Origin: Heterotrichella gracilis
Taxonomy: Eukaryota; Sar; Xanthophyceae; Tribonematales; Xanthonemataceae
DNA: 64,000 nucleotides
NCBI GenBank assembly: GCA_032358255.1
Contig: JAULBX010025829.1
Span: 248,001-312,000 of the forward strand
Direction of reading: 5' to 3'
Shown here: positions 44,138-53,922 of the stretch, in pieces
How the letters are laid out: every line of letters starts with the position of its first letter
Position numbering within the stretch: the stretch's first letter is position 1
Notes under the pieces: model-generated
What the model was told of the DNA's origin: nothing
What the model saw: the letters and a program-made list of their open reading frames with translations, nothing else
Databases searched by the model: none
Translations under genes and position numbers: made by a program

Positions 44138-47100
44138 CTACTCTTTTACAACTCTAATTGTTTGCGTTGTTTTATTTTCAGTAACTAATTTTATAAAATA
44201 AATTCCATTCGCAAATTTCTCTAAATTAATTTCGGTCGAATTCGCTTTATCAGAAAAAATAAATTCACTGTTCAGCACAACTTTTCCTGCCGCATCCATA
44301 ACCTCAATACTAACATTGTTTGTTTGAGCGTTATTCATTTTTAAAATTAAAATACCGCTTGTTGGGTTTGGATATAATGAAAAACCAGCATTTTTACTTA
44401 ATGCATTGATGCCAGTGCAGATAGAAACGTTAACCGTTACGTTAGCGGTATTTTTGCAACCATTGGCATCACTTCCAGTAACAGTATAAACTGCAGTAGC
44501 TGCAGGTGTATATGTTACCGAAGCACCATTTATATTTCCAGGCATCCATGAATAAGTTGTTGCACCGGTTGCGTTTAATATTACCGACTGTCCCTGGCAA
44601 ATTACACTGTTGTTTGGCGTAGCATTTATAGTCGGTAACGGCAACAAGGTTACCGTTGCCGTTTTTACATTTGAACAACTTCCTGTTGTACCAGTAACTG
44701 TATAAACAGTTGTACCTGTTGGTGCGTATGTTGCTGTTGAAGCACTACCGCCTCCATTACTCCAATTATAAGAAGTTGCGCCTGTAACTGTAAATGCTAC
44801 AGTTGATCCTGTGCAAATTGATTGCACTGCATTTGCCACAGTAATTGTTGGTGTTGTTGTTACGTTTGCTGTTGCTGTTTTTGAGCTAGAACAGCCACCT
44901 GTTGTACCTGTAAGTGTGTAAACCGTTGTGCCTGTTGGAGCAAATGAAGCTGATGCCGCTGTTCCACCGCCATTACTCCAGGCATAAGTTGTTGCGCCAG
45001 AACCAACAAAAGTTACTGTTGTACCAGAACAAATTGACTGAACGGAATTTGTAATTGCAATATTTGGTGTTGCCGTAATCGCTACAACCTGATTAAATGT
45101 TGAACCCGGACCACTACCATTTGAAGCAATTAATGTAACTGTATAATTACCAGCTGTATTAAATGTTATGTTGGGGTTTTGTGAAGTAGCAGAAGCTATT
45201 GTAACTCCAGCGCTGGGCAATACACTCCAGCTCCAGGCGTTTGGTGAATTTGTAGATTGATCCGCAAATGGAACTAATGCGCCGGCACATTTTGGTAAAG
45301 CGGTAACGCTAAATCCTGTAACAGGAACAGGTGGTGGAGCGGCTCCAACTACATCCACTATCCATACACCTCTTCCATAAGATGCTGCAACTAATTTTGT
45401 TGGATTGGCCGGAGAAATTTCCATATCTGATAAAGGCATGTTTGGTAGTCCGGCATTATATAAGGTCCATGTTGCAGAAACATTATCCCTGTAATAAACG
45501 CCAACATCCATTCCAACATAGATCCTATCGCTGGTTCCGGGTTGATATACACTACAGTTTGCAGGGATATTAGGAAGATTTGCAGTGAAATTTGTCCACG
45601 ATGTACCACCGTTAGTTGTCATAAAAACTTTATTTCCTGCTGAGTAGCCGCTTAATACAACCCATGCATTATTCGGATCAGTTGGATCAATAGTAATAAA
45701 CTCGGGTGAAGCAGAACCTACAGGCACTGTACCTGTTACATTTGTCCAGGTCGTCCCTCCATCTGTTGTTTTACAAATACCTGTTCCTTTTAAAACATAA
45801 ATAACCTGGTTATTAGATGGCGCAATTGCAAATTCTTTCACCGAGCCTGTTATTGGAAGTGCTGTTAATTGTGTCCATGCACCAGCAGAATTTGTTGATT
45901 TAAATAAATTAGTATAACCGCAATACAATGTTGCAGCTACCTGCGGATCTTGTTTCCAGGCTGTAACCCATGGTGCTGTACCGGTCATACCTGTTGTGCA
46001 GGTTGCCCATGATACGCCGCCATTGGTTGACTTACGCAATGCACCATTATAATATTCGCCAAACATATTATTATCGTTTGTACGATCAATAAAACAATCC
46101 ATACCATCACCGCCTAAAGCTGCGTTATAGGTTGTACCATTCCAGATACTTGTTCCGTTATCCTGGTGGCCGGTGATCCATTTGTTTGCCGTCAATGATG
46201 ATAAACCGATTTTATAGATCTGTGAGATATTAATTGCACCGGAAATTTCCTGCCATGCTGTTGCAGTTCTTCTATAAACCGTTCCGTCGTTTGTATTAAA
46301 AAGAGTACCTGCCGCGTCATAATCAAGATCATGCTGATCAGCATGTGTGAATGGAGCTCCGCTTCCTGTCCAGTGACCGTAGATCGTCCAGTTAGTTCCA
46401 CCATTTGTAGTTCTCCAAACATTTACACCACCCGTTACCACTTCATTTGCATTTAATGGCGAAGCGGCAATACACAGATCGTACCAGCCTTGCCCGCCCG
46501 CGTCAGTTCCTGCAGTTGCCCATCCCAAAAGGTTTGGCGTGGTGGCCATTTGAGTAAAAGCACCCGCACTGTTTGTAGATTGATAAAAGCCCTGGAAGCC
46601 ATTGTCTGAACTTTTAGAAGCTAAAACATAAACATAATTTACATCAGCTGGTGTAACTGCAATTGCCATCCTGTTAACACCTGTAGTGGGAATACCTGCA
46701 CTTACAGTTGTAAAAGTAGCGCCGCCATCAGTAGATATTCTAAAGGTTGTTCCACCTGCATAGATAGTTGTTGGTGTACCCGGTTTAAATTCAAGATCAA
46801 AAGTACTGCCTGTGGCAACCTGCGTCCAGTTAGTACCGCCGTTAATTGTTCTGTAAATTCCACCTGATGTTGCAGCTAATACTATTAAAGGATTTGAAGG
46901 ATTAATGATCAATCTGCGAATAGTGAAATTATTTGTTACTACATTGGTTAAACCTGTAGCAGCCCACGAAGTACCACCATCTGTAGATTTTAAAACGCCA
47001 ATACTTCTTGTATCACCTGCATCACCATCACCTGTAGCCAGGTACATAATGCTGGTATTTGTTGGGTCGATAGCAAGATCAGAACAACCTATTACCGCTA

Positions 47101-47623
47101 AATTATCCGTATTGGTTGTCCACGACGTACCGCCATTTGTAGATTTCCATAATCCTCCGGCAGGAGCACCAACCCATAAATTATTTGAATTTGTAGGATC
47201 AACAGTAATAAAACACATTCTTCCTGATTTTAATAACTGCCCCCCCGCACTGCCACTAAGCGGACCCATTGGGCCAACCGGTGTCCATGTAGTAGAAGCA
47301 AGCATAGTTGTACTACTAAATTTATTTGCTGTATTTGGTGCTTGATAGGTGTCTAAAAACTCCTGGTAATTTTTTGCTGTTAAAGAAAGTAAAGAAAGAT
47401 CGCCTGTAGGATAAACCCTACGCTCAACAAAATTTTCCCAACGCTTAAAAGCCTTATAGCCTTTGCCTTTCTCAGTGTTATCACGCACAGCCCAATAGTT
47501 ATTAAAATCTGCCTGAATCTGGTAAAAATTACCATTTGGATCTTGCATTTTTTGTGCCCATTCTTGCGAGAAAATATTGTTCAAGCAAAAAATAGCTATC
47601 AATAAAAATATAATTTTTTTCAT
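44138..47623 (-). CDS. T9SS type A cargo with BNR/VPS10-like propeller
   Basis: An 1161-residue exported protein with a signal peptide (MKKIIFLLIAIFCLNNIFSQ). Residues about 110-770 form a BNR/sortilin-type propeller with ten or so Asp-box-like turns, such as STNGGTSWTT, STDGGTSWAA, TTNGGTNWTI and TTDGGTTWTN. A PKD domain (WSWSVLPSAGVTIASATSQN) and three Ig-like units, each starting with a (S)ICSGTTV-type strand, follow. A type A sorting domain ends the protein (FSLYPNPTSGILILKM, GIYFIKLVTENK, TIRVVKE). No sialidase active-site arginine triad is visible, so I expect a binding protein. It is probably monocistronic. Confidence 0.88.
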   Translation of the reverse strand: MKKIIFLLIAIFCLNNIFSQEWAQKMQDPNGNFYQIQADFNNYWAVRDNTEKGKGYKAFKRWENFVERRVYPTGDLSLLSLTAKNYQEFLDTYQAPNTANKFSSTTMLASTTWTPVGPMGPLSGSAGGQLLKSGRMCFITVDPTNSNNLWVGAPAGGLWKSTNGGTSWTTNTDNLAVIGCSDLAIDPTNTSIMYLATGDGDAGDTRSIGVLKSTDGGTSWAATGLTNVVTNNFTIRRLIINPSNPLIVLAATSGGIYRTINGGTNWTQVATGSTFDLEFKPGTPTTIYAGGTTFRISTDGGATFTTVSAGIPTTGVNRMAIAVTPADVNYVYVLASKSSDNGFQGFYQSTNSAGAFTQMATTPNLLGWATAGTDAGGQGWYDLCIAASPLNANEVVTGGVNVWRTTNGGTNWTIYGHWTGSGAPFTHADQHDLDYDAAGTLFNTNDGTVYRRTATAWQEISGAINISQIYKIGLSSLTANKWITGHQDNGTSIWNGTTYNAALGGDGMDCFIDRTNDNNMFGEYYNGALRKSTNGGVSWATCTTGMTGTAPWVTAWKQDPQVAATLYCGYTNLFKSTNSAGAWTQLTALPITGSVKEFAIAPSNNQVIYVLKGTGICKTTDGGTTWTNVTGTVPVGSASPEFITIDPTDPNNAWVVLSGYSAGNKVFMTTNGGTSWTNFTANLPNIPANCSVYQPGTSDRIYVGMDVGVYYRDNVSATWTLYNAGLPNMPLSDMEISPANPTKLVAASYGRGVWIVDVVGAAPPPVPVTGFSVTALPKCAGALVPFADQSTNSPNAWSWSVLPSAGVTIASATSQNPNITFNTAGNYTVTLIASNGSGPGSTFNQVVAITATPNIAITNSVQSICSGTTVTFVGSGATTYAWSNGGGTAASASFAPTGTTVYTLTGTTGGCSSSKTATANVTTTPTITVANAVQSICTGSTVAFTVTGATSYNWSNGGGSASTATYAPTGTTVYTVTGTTGSCSNVKTATVTLLPLPTINATPNNSVICQGQSVILNATGATTYSWMPGNINGASVTYTPAATAVYTVTGSDANGCKNTANVTVNVSICTGINALSKNAGFSLYPNPTSGILILKMNNAQTNNVSIEVMDAAGKVVLNSEFIFSDKANSTEINLEKFANGIYFIKLVTENKTTQTIRVVKE

Positions 47624-47742
47624 ATTGGTATTTTAGTTTTTTGAAATTAAAAAATTCAAAATTTAAATCCTAATTTTTTGGAAGGAAATGAGCTTTTGTA
47701 GATATATTCTCCTAAACTATTTAGGTAAAAAATATTCGAAAT

Positions 47743-48621
47743 TTAAGGACTGCAGGCGCAAAGCCTTACGGAGAGGAACTCTGCTTCATTCTCCAAATAA
47801 TTACGACAATACAATTTACCTTTTGGGCCCTGGTTAATTATAAAATAATTTGCCAACATGGCCTCATAACTCGCATCAATGTAGACCCATTTGTTGACCT
47901 TCCTGAAGAAAGGATGTTTTTCCTGTACCTTGTTAGAGAGAGGGTCAAAAAAATGATTGATACCGGAAAATTCCTGAAACTGAAAAGTATGTACCATTTC
48001 GTGAGCATACACATTATAAAATATTTTACCCGACTGCAGTGTGTCGGTAAATAGGAAACCGTTAGACGCTGTGGAGCCCAGTAATCTTGGTTCATAACGG
48101 ATCTTATCTGTATAAAAAGTAAATGTGCCAGAGCGCAATGTTGCCTTGTGATCAAAAGAGGTACTATGTATCGCCATAAAAAGCAAGCCTCCAAAAGTAG
48201 AAGGCATAAAGCGTGGTGTTAACAAAAGATCTTTCGTATGAAATTCCAATCGTATAAAAGCAACATCGTAATGCCATTGGCTCCAAAAATCACGATTGGC
48301 TGCAGCATTCTCTACTATTGAGTTTCCTGCACTAAAAACGGCACGCGAGACCCACGCATAGGACAAATTTTGTTTTTCACTGATAAGATAATTTAATTTT
48401 TTTCCAGAGTATACAATTGCACCACCCCCAAGGCCAACCACAAAACCTTTTGCAAATGCTTTGTGCCATTTTTGATCTTTCTTTTTGTTGATGACGGCGC
48501 CAACACCTCCGGTTATTCCTCCTACTAAAGTATTGTATGCAATTATTTTTGGTTCAAGATTTTGAGATCTTGTTTGTTGTGTGATAACGGAGAAGATAAG
48601 AATAAAACAAAGCTGTTTCAT
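47743..48621 (-). CDS. exported protein with an HExxH motif, putative metalloprotease
   Basis: A 292-residue protein with a signal peptide (MKQLCFILIFSVITQQTRSQ). A glycine-rich hydrophobic stretch (VGGITGGVGAVINKK, then FVVGLGGGAIVYSGKK) could form a hairpin in a membrane. A metallopeptidase-like motif HEMVH lies at His207-His211 (YAHEMVHTFQF), followed by acidic residues (ENEAEF near 280) that could supply the third ligand. I do not recognise a family; the motif alone does not prove activity. It has no T9SS tail. It stands alone between a BNR cargo gene and a cupin gene. Confidence 0.6.
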   Translation of the reverse strand: MKQLCFILIFSVITQQTRSQNLEPKIIAYNTLVGGITGGVGAVINKKKDQKWHKAFAKGFVVGLGGGAIVYSGKKLNYLISEKQNLSYAWVSRAVFSAGNSIVENAAANRDFWSQWHYDVAFIRLEFHTKDLLLTPRFMPSTFGGLLFMAIHSTSFDHKATLRSGTFTFYTDKIRYEPRLLGSTASNGFLFTDTLQSGKIFYNVYAHEMVHTFQFQEFSGINHFFDPLSNKVQEKHPFFRKVNKWVYIDASYEAMLANYFIINQGPKGKLYCRNYLENEAEFLSVRLCACSP

Positions 48622-48823
48622 AATGGATAAGATTATTTCAGCAATTGTGCTGCCATAGCTAAAATACCTCGTAATCTGTCAAAAATGGGCTAATAGCCGT
48701 TTTACATTTTATTCACTTTCCCAAACTGTTGAAATAATTCAACATCTTTTGACGAAGGTCATAAATATTCTAAACGATGTAAAAGGATTTAATTTGTATT
48801 ATTACAGCATTAATAAACCAAAC

Positions 48824-49180
48824 ATGAAAGCATTTAAATTGATAAATATTAATGGAACTGATTGTTCTTTTGAGGAAGGTTCTATTGCAGAATCTGTGAA
48901 TATTGATGGGAATTATTTTATCATTAAAACAACATTTGATCCATATCAATTAACGGCACACCCTGCTCCGCGCTATCAGTTTGTGGTAACATTAAAAGGT
49001 AAATTAGAGTTTACGGTCACAAACGGTTCTTCATTTATTATTGAACCAGGAATAATACTTGTGGCAAAAGATCTTAAAGGAAAAGGTCATAGTTGGAAAA
49101 TTCTTGACGGTGATAAATGGGAAAGAATTTATATTGTTCCCGACACTGATGCCAATGATTTTTTTACGCCAAATAATTAG
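48824..49180 (+). CDS. small cupin-domain protein
   Basis: A 118-residue cytosolic protein with one cupin barrel. It has a conserved core: SVNIDGNYFIIKTTFDPYQL, HPAPRYQFVVTLKGKLEF and SSFIIEPGIILVAKDLKGKGH, which follow the two cupin motifs, although the metal-binding His/Glu set is incomplete (His54 and His106 region). A function cannot be given. The frame opens 25 codons earlier with TTG, but ATG 48824 starts cleanly at MKAFKLIN. It converges with the DUF5655-like gene, and the two stop codons overlap by 4 bp. Confidence 0.7.
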   Translation: MKAFKLININGTDCSFEEGSIAESVNIDGNYFIIKTTFDPYQLTAHPAPRYQFVVTLKGKLEFTVTNGSSFIIEPGIILVAKDLKGKGHSWKILDGDKWERIYIVPDTDANDFFTPNN

Positions 49181-49560
49181 CCTTTTTCTTCGAAAGCAAG
49201 TTTCATAAATTTAAGTACTTCTTTATTTATATCTTCTTTGTAAAGCAATCGTAAATGATGATTGATCTGATTTTGACCCGGCACCTGTCCGATCTTTTGA
49301 AAACATAAATTATCGTTATGTTCTTTTTTGAAAGGAAAAACAATATGAATGAAGTTCTTGCCAAATTGTGTAACCCATGCTATGCGTTTATTTGAGTTTG
49401 AGATGCCGATCATCGTTTTAGTAGATTCAATTTCAATCTTCCCGACCTTTTGAAATTCAGAAATAAAGTGATCGAATAAAGCTAAACTATGTTCTGGTTT
49501 TCCTTTAAGAAAGGCGGAAACAGGCTTGCCATGTGAATTGTTATGCGACATATATTCCAT
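49177..49560 (-). CDS. DUF5655-like hypothetical protein
   Basis: A 127-residue cytosolic protein resembling the DUF5655 family in its layout: FDHFISEFQKVGKIEIESTKTMIGI, then RIAWVTQFGKNFIHIVFPFKK and a long basic C-terminal half ending in LRLLYKEDINKEVLKFMKLAFEEKG. The family role is unknown. The ATG at 49560 (MEYMSHNNS) or the one at 49551 could start it; a TTG 12 bp upstream is less likely. It overlaps the cupin gene by 4 bp at their 3' ends. Confidence 0.65.
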   Translation of the reverse strand: MEYMSHNNSHGKPVSAFLKGKPEHSLALFDHFISEFQKVGKIEIESTKTMIGISNSNKRIAWVTQFGKNFIHIVFPFKKEHNDNLCFQKIGQVPGQNQINHHLRLLYKEDINKEVLKFMKLAFEEKG

Positions 49561-49636
49561 TAAAACTAACAAATAAATTTAATACTAAAAACTATAAATA
49601 TTCTTTCTATCTTAGTTCATATTTTAAAATCTTGTT

Positions 49637-52600
49637 TTGAAAAAAAATTTACTGACTTTATTTTTCTCATTTAATTTAATATTATTAAATGGCCAAAGTT
49701 TTTGTTTTAATGCACCTAATGCCATTAATACAATTACTGTTGGGGGACAACCAAATTCAATTACTTCGGCCGATTTTAATAATGATGGAGCAACCGATGT
49801 TGCTGTAATTATTTTCAACAGCCAGTTACATGTGTTATTAGGATCGTCTTCAGGTACCTTTGCCACGCCCATAATTTATAACGCCGGTTTTCAATCAACT
49901 GCTATAAAAACTGCCGACTTAAATAACGATGGAAATGTAGATATAGTAACTGCAAACAATTCTTTTAATGATGTTTCTGTTTTACTTGGTTTAGGGAACG
50001 GTACATTTACAACACCGGTTTATTATCAAAGTTTTATGGGAGGTGCGAGCGATGTAACAATTGCAGATTTTAACAATGATAATATTAGTGATATTCTTGC
50101 TGTAACCAGTAGCGCAAATTTTGTTTCGTTATTTATAGGTTCTGGTACGGGGTCTTTTTCTGCTGTTAACCAGGTTTCAACTGGCGGGCATATAAGGATG
50201 ACAAAAGGTGATTTTAACAATGATGGAAATGTTGACTTAGTGACAACTAAAGGACTTAACGGCACTGCTCTTTTGCTAGGCACAGGTACCGGCAGCTTTA
50301 CAGCTCCATCATTGATCAATACTTTAGGATTTGATGCAATAGATGCTGTTACCGCCGATTTCAATGGCGATAACTTTGATGATATTGCGGTAACGCATGC
50401 AAATAGCAACAATCTTGTTGTGTTATTAGGAAATGGTGCAGGTTCATTTAGTGCCTCTGCAACATATACTACTATACAGGGGTTGTATTCATTAATAACC
50501 GCAGATTTTAATGGTGATGGTAAATCTGATCTGGCAACAACAAATGCAACTAAAGGTACGATTGATATATATTTAGGCACCGGGCTAGGAACATTTTCAT
50601 TAACTGGCAATTCGTTTATTGTTGGCGTTTATGCTTCATATATTAGTGCTGGCGATCTTAATAATGATAGCGAAATAGATATTATAGTCAGCAATGTAAT
50701 GACCAATGATATTTCGATCTTAATAGGTTTTGGTAACGGTAATTTTGCATGTCCAACAAGCTATAATTTCCCTGCTTTTTCTGTAGCTTCTTCAGATTTT
50801 AATAATGACGGAAAAGCAGATATTATATCTGCCAATAGCGGTTCAACTTTTGAATGCTTAATTGGTAACGGAACAGGAATGTTTCCTACGCACATAACTT
50901 CCACTTCATTAGGTGGGCACACCGGAGTGGCAGTAGCCGATTTTAATAGTGATGGAAACATGGATGTTGCTTTTGATGGTTATCCAAATTATGCGTCGGT
51001 TTGTATGGGAACAGGTACAGGAAGTTTTGTTGCAGGTGTAATTTATCCCATTTTTGCCGATGCAAAATCCATAACTTCCGGAGATTTTAATAATGATAAT
51101 CATCCTGACCTAGCGGTGGTTAATTTTTCTGCGAATTCTATTACTGGCCACGTTTCGGTTTTATTGGGCTCTGCATCAGGCACGTTTGCTCCTTCAATTA
51201 CTTATACAACAGGAGGTATGTATCCTTTTTCTGTTACTTCGGCGGATTTTAATGGTGATGGCTATGACGATCTTGCCGTGGCGAATACTTATTCAGATAA
51301 TATATCGATTCTGTTATCATCTCCATCCGGCACTTTTTCGTCACCCACCGTTTATAATGTTGGGATACAACCTTGGTGTATCATATCTGAAGATTTTAAT
51401 ATGGACGGCAAACCCGATCTTGCAGTAGCAAATAAAAGCTCATTCAATGTTTCTATTTTATTGGGTACAGTAAGTGGTACGTTTGCTGCACCAATTAATT
51501 ATCCTGCTGGCAATGGGCCGTACGCTTTAACCGCAGCTGATTTTAATAATGATTCAAAACCAGATCTCGCAGTATCAAACTATGTTGGCCAAAGCAAAAA
51601 TCTGACTTTTTTATTAGGTTCAGGTACCGGTTCGTTTAGCCTTACAAACGATTACCATGCCGGTGATCTTTCATATGGAATTGCTAGCGGCGACTTTAAC
51701 AACGATGGAAATAAAGACGTTGTTTTGGCAAATGCAGGCAATGCTAACAACCTTGCAATTGTATTAAATGGCATTCCTCACATTACATTTAGTTCTTTAA
51801 GTAATGTTTGCCTTGGCAATACAATTACCATTACTGCAAATGGCGCACCAAGCTATAGTTGGAGCACAGGATCAACAAGCAGTAGCATTAGTGTTAGCCC
51901 CATTATAAACACCAATTATACAGTTACTGCAACTACAAATATTGGCTGTGTAAGCTCTGCAGTAAAAACCATTAGTGTAAGTGGTGCTCCTTTAATTACT
52001 GTTAACAATGGCAGCCTATGTGCAGGTTCCTCGTTTACTTTAAATCCAAGTGGTGCGAGTACTTATACTTTTTCGGGTGGTTCTGCAGTTGTTTCTCCAA
52101 CAATAAATACTTCTTACACGGTTACCGGAACAAGTATGATGGGCTGCGTAAGTTCATCAGCTGCTGTGAGTTCTATTTCTGTAAGTCCATTACCCAATGT
52201 TATAGCCATTTCAAATGCCAGCTTAATTTGCTCGGGCGATACAGCAAATTTAGTTTCTACAGGTGCCCTTACTTACACATGGAATACGTCAAGCAATGAT
52301 TCAACAATCATAATAACGCCAACACTCACAACATCTTATACAGTATCAGGCACAGGGACAAATGGCTGCATTAATTCATTTGCAATTACGCAAACCGTAT
52401 CAGCGTGTACAGGTATTAGAATTAATGAATCTGACCATGGCATGTTTAGGATCTATCCAAATCCTACAAGTGGAATTTTGACAATTGAATCTGCTATTGA
52501 GACGCAAATTATAATTACCAATTTGTTAGGTCAGGAAGTATTTAATGGAGTAATGCCGCCGGGCTATCAAAAGGTTGATATCAATGATCAAACTTCGGGA

Positions 52601-52666
52601 ATTTATTTTATCAAGTTGCAAGAGAAGAACAAAGTTGTGAAATCACAAAAACTCCTTAAACTGTAA
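49637..52666 (+). CDS. T9SS type A cargo with FG-GAP/VCBS repeats
   Basis: A 1009-residue exported protein starting with TTG at 49637, which begins the signal peptide (MKKNLLTLFFSFNLILLNGQ). Residues about 30-710 form two FG-GAP/VCBS beta-propellers with 14 calcium-binding turns of the type DFNNDGxxDxxV (e.g. DFNNDGATDVAV, DFNGDGKSDLAT). Three Ig-like units follow (about 710-960), then a type A sorting domain (FRIYPNPTSGILTIES, IYFIKLQEKN, KSQKLLKL). It is likely a surface-bound binding protein. A strong terminator lies 39 bp after the stop codon. Confidence 0.88.
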   Translation: MKKNLLTLFFSFNLILLNGQSFCFNAPNAINTITVGGQPNSITSADFNNDGATDVAVIIFNSQLHVLLGSSSGTFATPIIYNAGFQSTAIKTADLNNDGNVDIVTANNSFNDVSVLLGLGNGTFTTPVYYQSFMGGASDVTIADFNNDNISDILAVTSSANFVSLFIGSGTGSFSAVNQVSTGGHIRMTKGDFNNDGNVDLVTTKGLNGTALLLGTGTGSFTAPSLINTLGFDAIDAVTADFNGDNFDDIAVTHANSNNLVVLLGNGAGSFSASATYTTIQGLYSLITADFNGDGKSDLATTNATKGTIDIYLGTGLGTFSLTGNSFIVGVYASYISAGDLNNDSEIDIIVSNVMTNDISILIGFGNGNFACPTSYNFPAFSVASSDFNNDGKADIISANSGSTFECLIGNGTGMFPTHITSTSLGGHTGVAVADFNSDGNMDVAFDGYPNYASVCMGTGTGSFVAGVIYPIFADAKSITSGDFNNDNHPDLAVVNFSANSITGHVSVLLGSASGTFAPSITYTTGGMYPFSVTSADFNGDGYDDLAVANTYSDNISILLSSPSGTFSSPTVYNVGIQPWCIISEDFNMDGKPDLAVANKSSFNVSILLGTVSGTFAAPINYPAGNGPYALTAADFNNDSKPDLAVSNYVGQSKNLTFLLGSGTGSFSLTNDYHAGDLSYGIASGDFNNDGNKDVVLANAGNANNLAIVLNGIPHITFSSLSNVCLGNTITITANGAPSYSWSTGSTSSSISVSPIINTNYTVTATTNIGCVSSAVKTISVSGAPLITVNNGSLCAGSSFTLNPSGASTYTFSGGSAVVSPTINTSYTVTGTSMMGCVSSSAAVSSISVSPLPNVIAISNASLICSGDTANLVSTGALTYTWNTSSNDSTIIITPTLTTSYTVSGTGTNGCINSFAITQTVSACTGIRINESDHGMFRIYPNPTSGILTIESAIETQIIITNLLGQEVFNGVMPPGYQKVDINDQTSGIYFIKLQEKNKVVKSQKLLKL

Positions 52667-52704
52667 GCGTTATTAAATTTTAATTTCAAAACTTATTATA
52701 AAAC

Positions 52705-52732
52705 AAAAACCACACTAAAAAGTGTGGTTTTT
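52705..52732. terminator. bidirectional intrinsic terminator
   Basis: A 12-bp perfect stem (AAAAACCACACT, loop AAAA, AGTGTGGTTTTT) lies between the FG-GAP gene and the oppositely oriented tRNA-Asn, so it can stop both transcripts. Confidence 0.85.
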
Positions 52733-52738
52733 TGCTTG

Positions 52739-52812
52739 CTCCCTCTCCTGGGCTCGAACCAGGGACCCCATGATTAACAGTCATGTGCTCTAACCAGCTG
52801 AGCTAAGAAGGA
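52739..52812 (-). tRNA. tRNA-Asn (GTT)
   Basis: A 74-nt cloverleaf on the minus strand. The acceptor stem is TCCTTCT/AGAGGGA with one G-T pair, the anticodon loop is CTGTTAA with GTT, and the T-loop is TTCGAGC. The discriminator base is G, and CCA is not encoded, as common in this phylum. Confidence 0.93.
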
Positions 52813-52881
52813 ATTTATTCTGGTTATTCCGAATCGGTTAAATTACCCGTATTTACTAGGGAATTTTTCTGATTAGGGTGG

Positions 52882-52912
52882 CAAATTTACACTAGATTTA
52901 TGAAATAAACAA
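52882..52912 (-). promoter_or_regulatory. promoter of tRNA-Asn
   Basis: On the minus strand TTG, a 20-nt spacer and TAAATTTG (52889-52882) match the Bacteroidota promoter pattern. The tRNA begins about 70 bp downstream. Confidence 0.5.
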
Positions 52913-52943
52913 TATCTTTACAAAAAAAATTAAAATTAAATAA

Positions 52944-53867
52944 ATGAGTTTATTAGTTGTTGGTACAGTAGCCTTTGATGCTATTGAAACACCATTCGGA
53001 AAAACCGATAAAATTGTTGGCGGAGCCGCATCATACATTGCATTAGCTGCATCTTATTTTCAAAGGGATATTTCTTTGGTATCGGTTGTTGGCGACGATT
53101 TTCCGCAGGATTTTTTGAATATCTTAAAAAAAGAAGGTGTCAATTTAGAAGGCCTTCAGATCAAAAAAGGTGAAAAATCATTTTTTTGGAGTGGTAAATA
53201 TCATAACGACCTTAATAGTCGCGATACGCTTGAAACGCAGCTTAATGTGCTTGAAAATTTTAACCCTATTGTACCTGAATCTGCTAAGGAATGCGATTTT
53301 TTAATGTTGGGGAATTTGGTTCCTGCAGTACAACGTAGCGTTATTGACCAGCTAAAAAAACGCCCAAAATTAATAGTTTTAGATACTATGAATTTTTGGA
53401 TGGATATTGCCATGGATGAACTAAAGAAAACCATAGCAATGATCGACGTTTTAACCATAAATGACTCAGAAGCCCGTCAATTATCAGGCGAATACTCACT
53501 CGTAAAAGCTGCTCAAAAGATATTGGCAATGGGTCCAAAAGTGCTGGTAATTAAGAAAGGCGAGCACGGAGCCCTGTTATTTAACAAAGAAGAGGTGTTT
53601 TTTGCGCCTGCATTGCCTTTAGAGAATGTGTATGACCCAACCGGCGCAGGCGATAGCTTTGCTGGTGGTTTTATTGGCTATTTGGCTAAAACTAAAGATA
53701 TTAGCTTTGAGAACATGAAACGCGCAATTATTTTTGGCAGCGCCATGGCCAGCTTTACCGTTGAAAAATTTGGAACAGAACGCTTAATAGGCCTGTCGCA
53801 AAAGGATGTAGACGAAAGGGTTCAGGAATTCATTGATCTGGTGCAGTTTGACATTGATTTAGTTTAA
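52944..53867 (+). CDS. PfkB-family carbohydrate/nucleoside kinase
   Basis: A 307-residue cytosolic sugar or nucleoside kinase of the ribokinase fold. The N-terminal GG motif is VGGAASYIALAASYF, and the C-terminal signature is DPTGAGDSFAGGF at residues 231-243, with the catalytic base Asp237. The acceptor could be adenosine, ribose or fructose; related Bacteroidota genes are often named only as PfkB or sugar kinase. It is followed by sprE/porW after 55 bp, which fits the usual layout of that region in this phylum as I recall it. Confidence 0.9.
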   Translation: MSLLVVGTVAFDAIETPFGKTDKIVGGAASYIALAASYFQRDISLVSVVGDDFPQDFLNILKKEGVNLEGLQIKKGEKSFFWSGKYHNDLNSRDTLETQLNVLENFNPIVPESAKECDFLMLGNLVPAVQRSVIDQLKKRPKLIVLDTMNFWMDIAMDELKKTIAMIDVLTINDSEARQLSGEYSLVKAAQKILAMGPKVLVIKKGEHGALLFNKEEVFFAPALPLENVYDPTGAGDSFAGGFIGYLAKTKDISFENMKRAIIFGSAMASFTVEKFGTERLIGLSQKDVDERVQEFIDLVQFDIDLV

Positions 53868-53922
53868 CTTTTTTAAGTAAAAAATACATACTAAATTCAA
53901 TTATTTAACGTTACAATAAACG

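Noticed and set aside
46905-47345. Reading frame of 146 codons on the plus strand
   Set aside because: It is opposite the BNR repeats and shows the same repeated mirror pattern.
50026-50610. Long reading frame (194 codons) on the minus strand
   Set aside because: It lies opposite the FG-GAP repeats and consists of repeated LPSLLKSA-type units, a mirror of the plus-strand motif; the plus strand has a signal peptide and a T9SS tail.
49637-52666. Tandem repeats as a CRISPR array
   Set aside because: The repeats encode protein with a fixed codon phase, vary in sequence and have no unique spacers of constant length.
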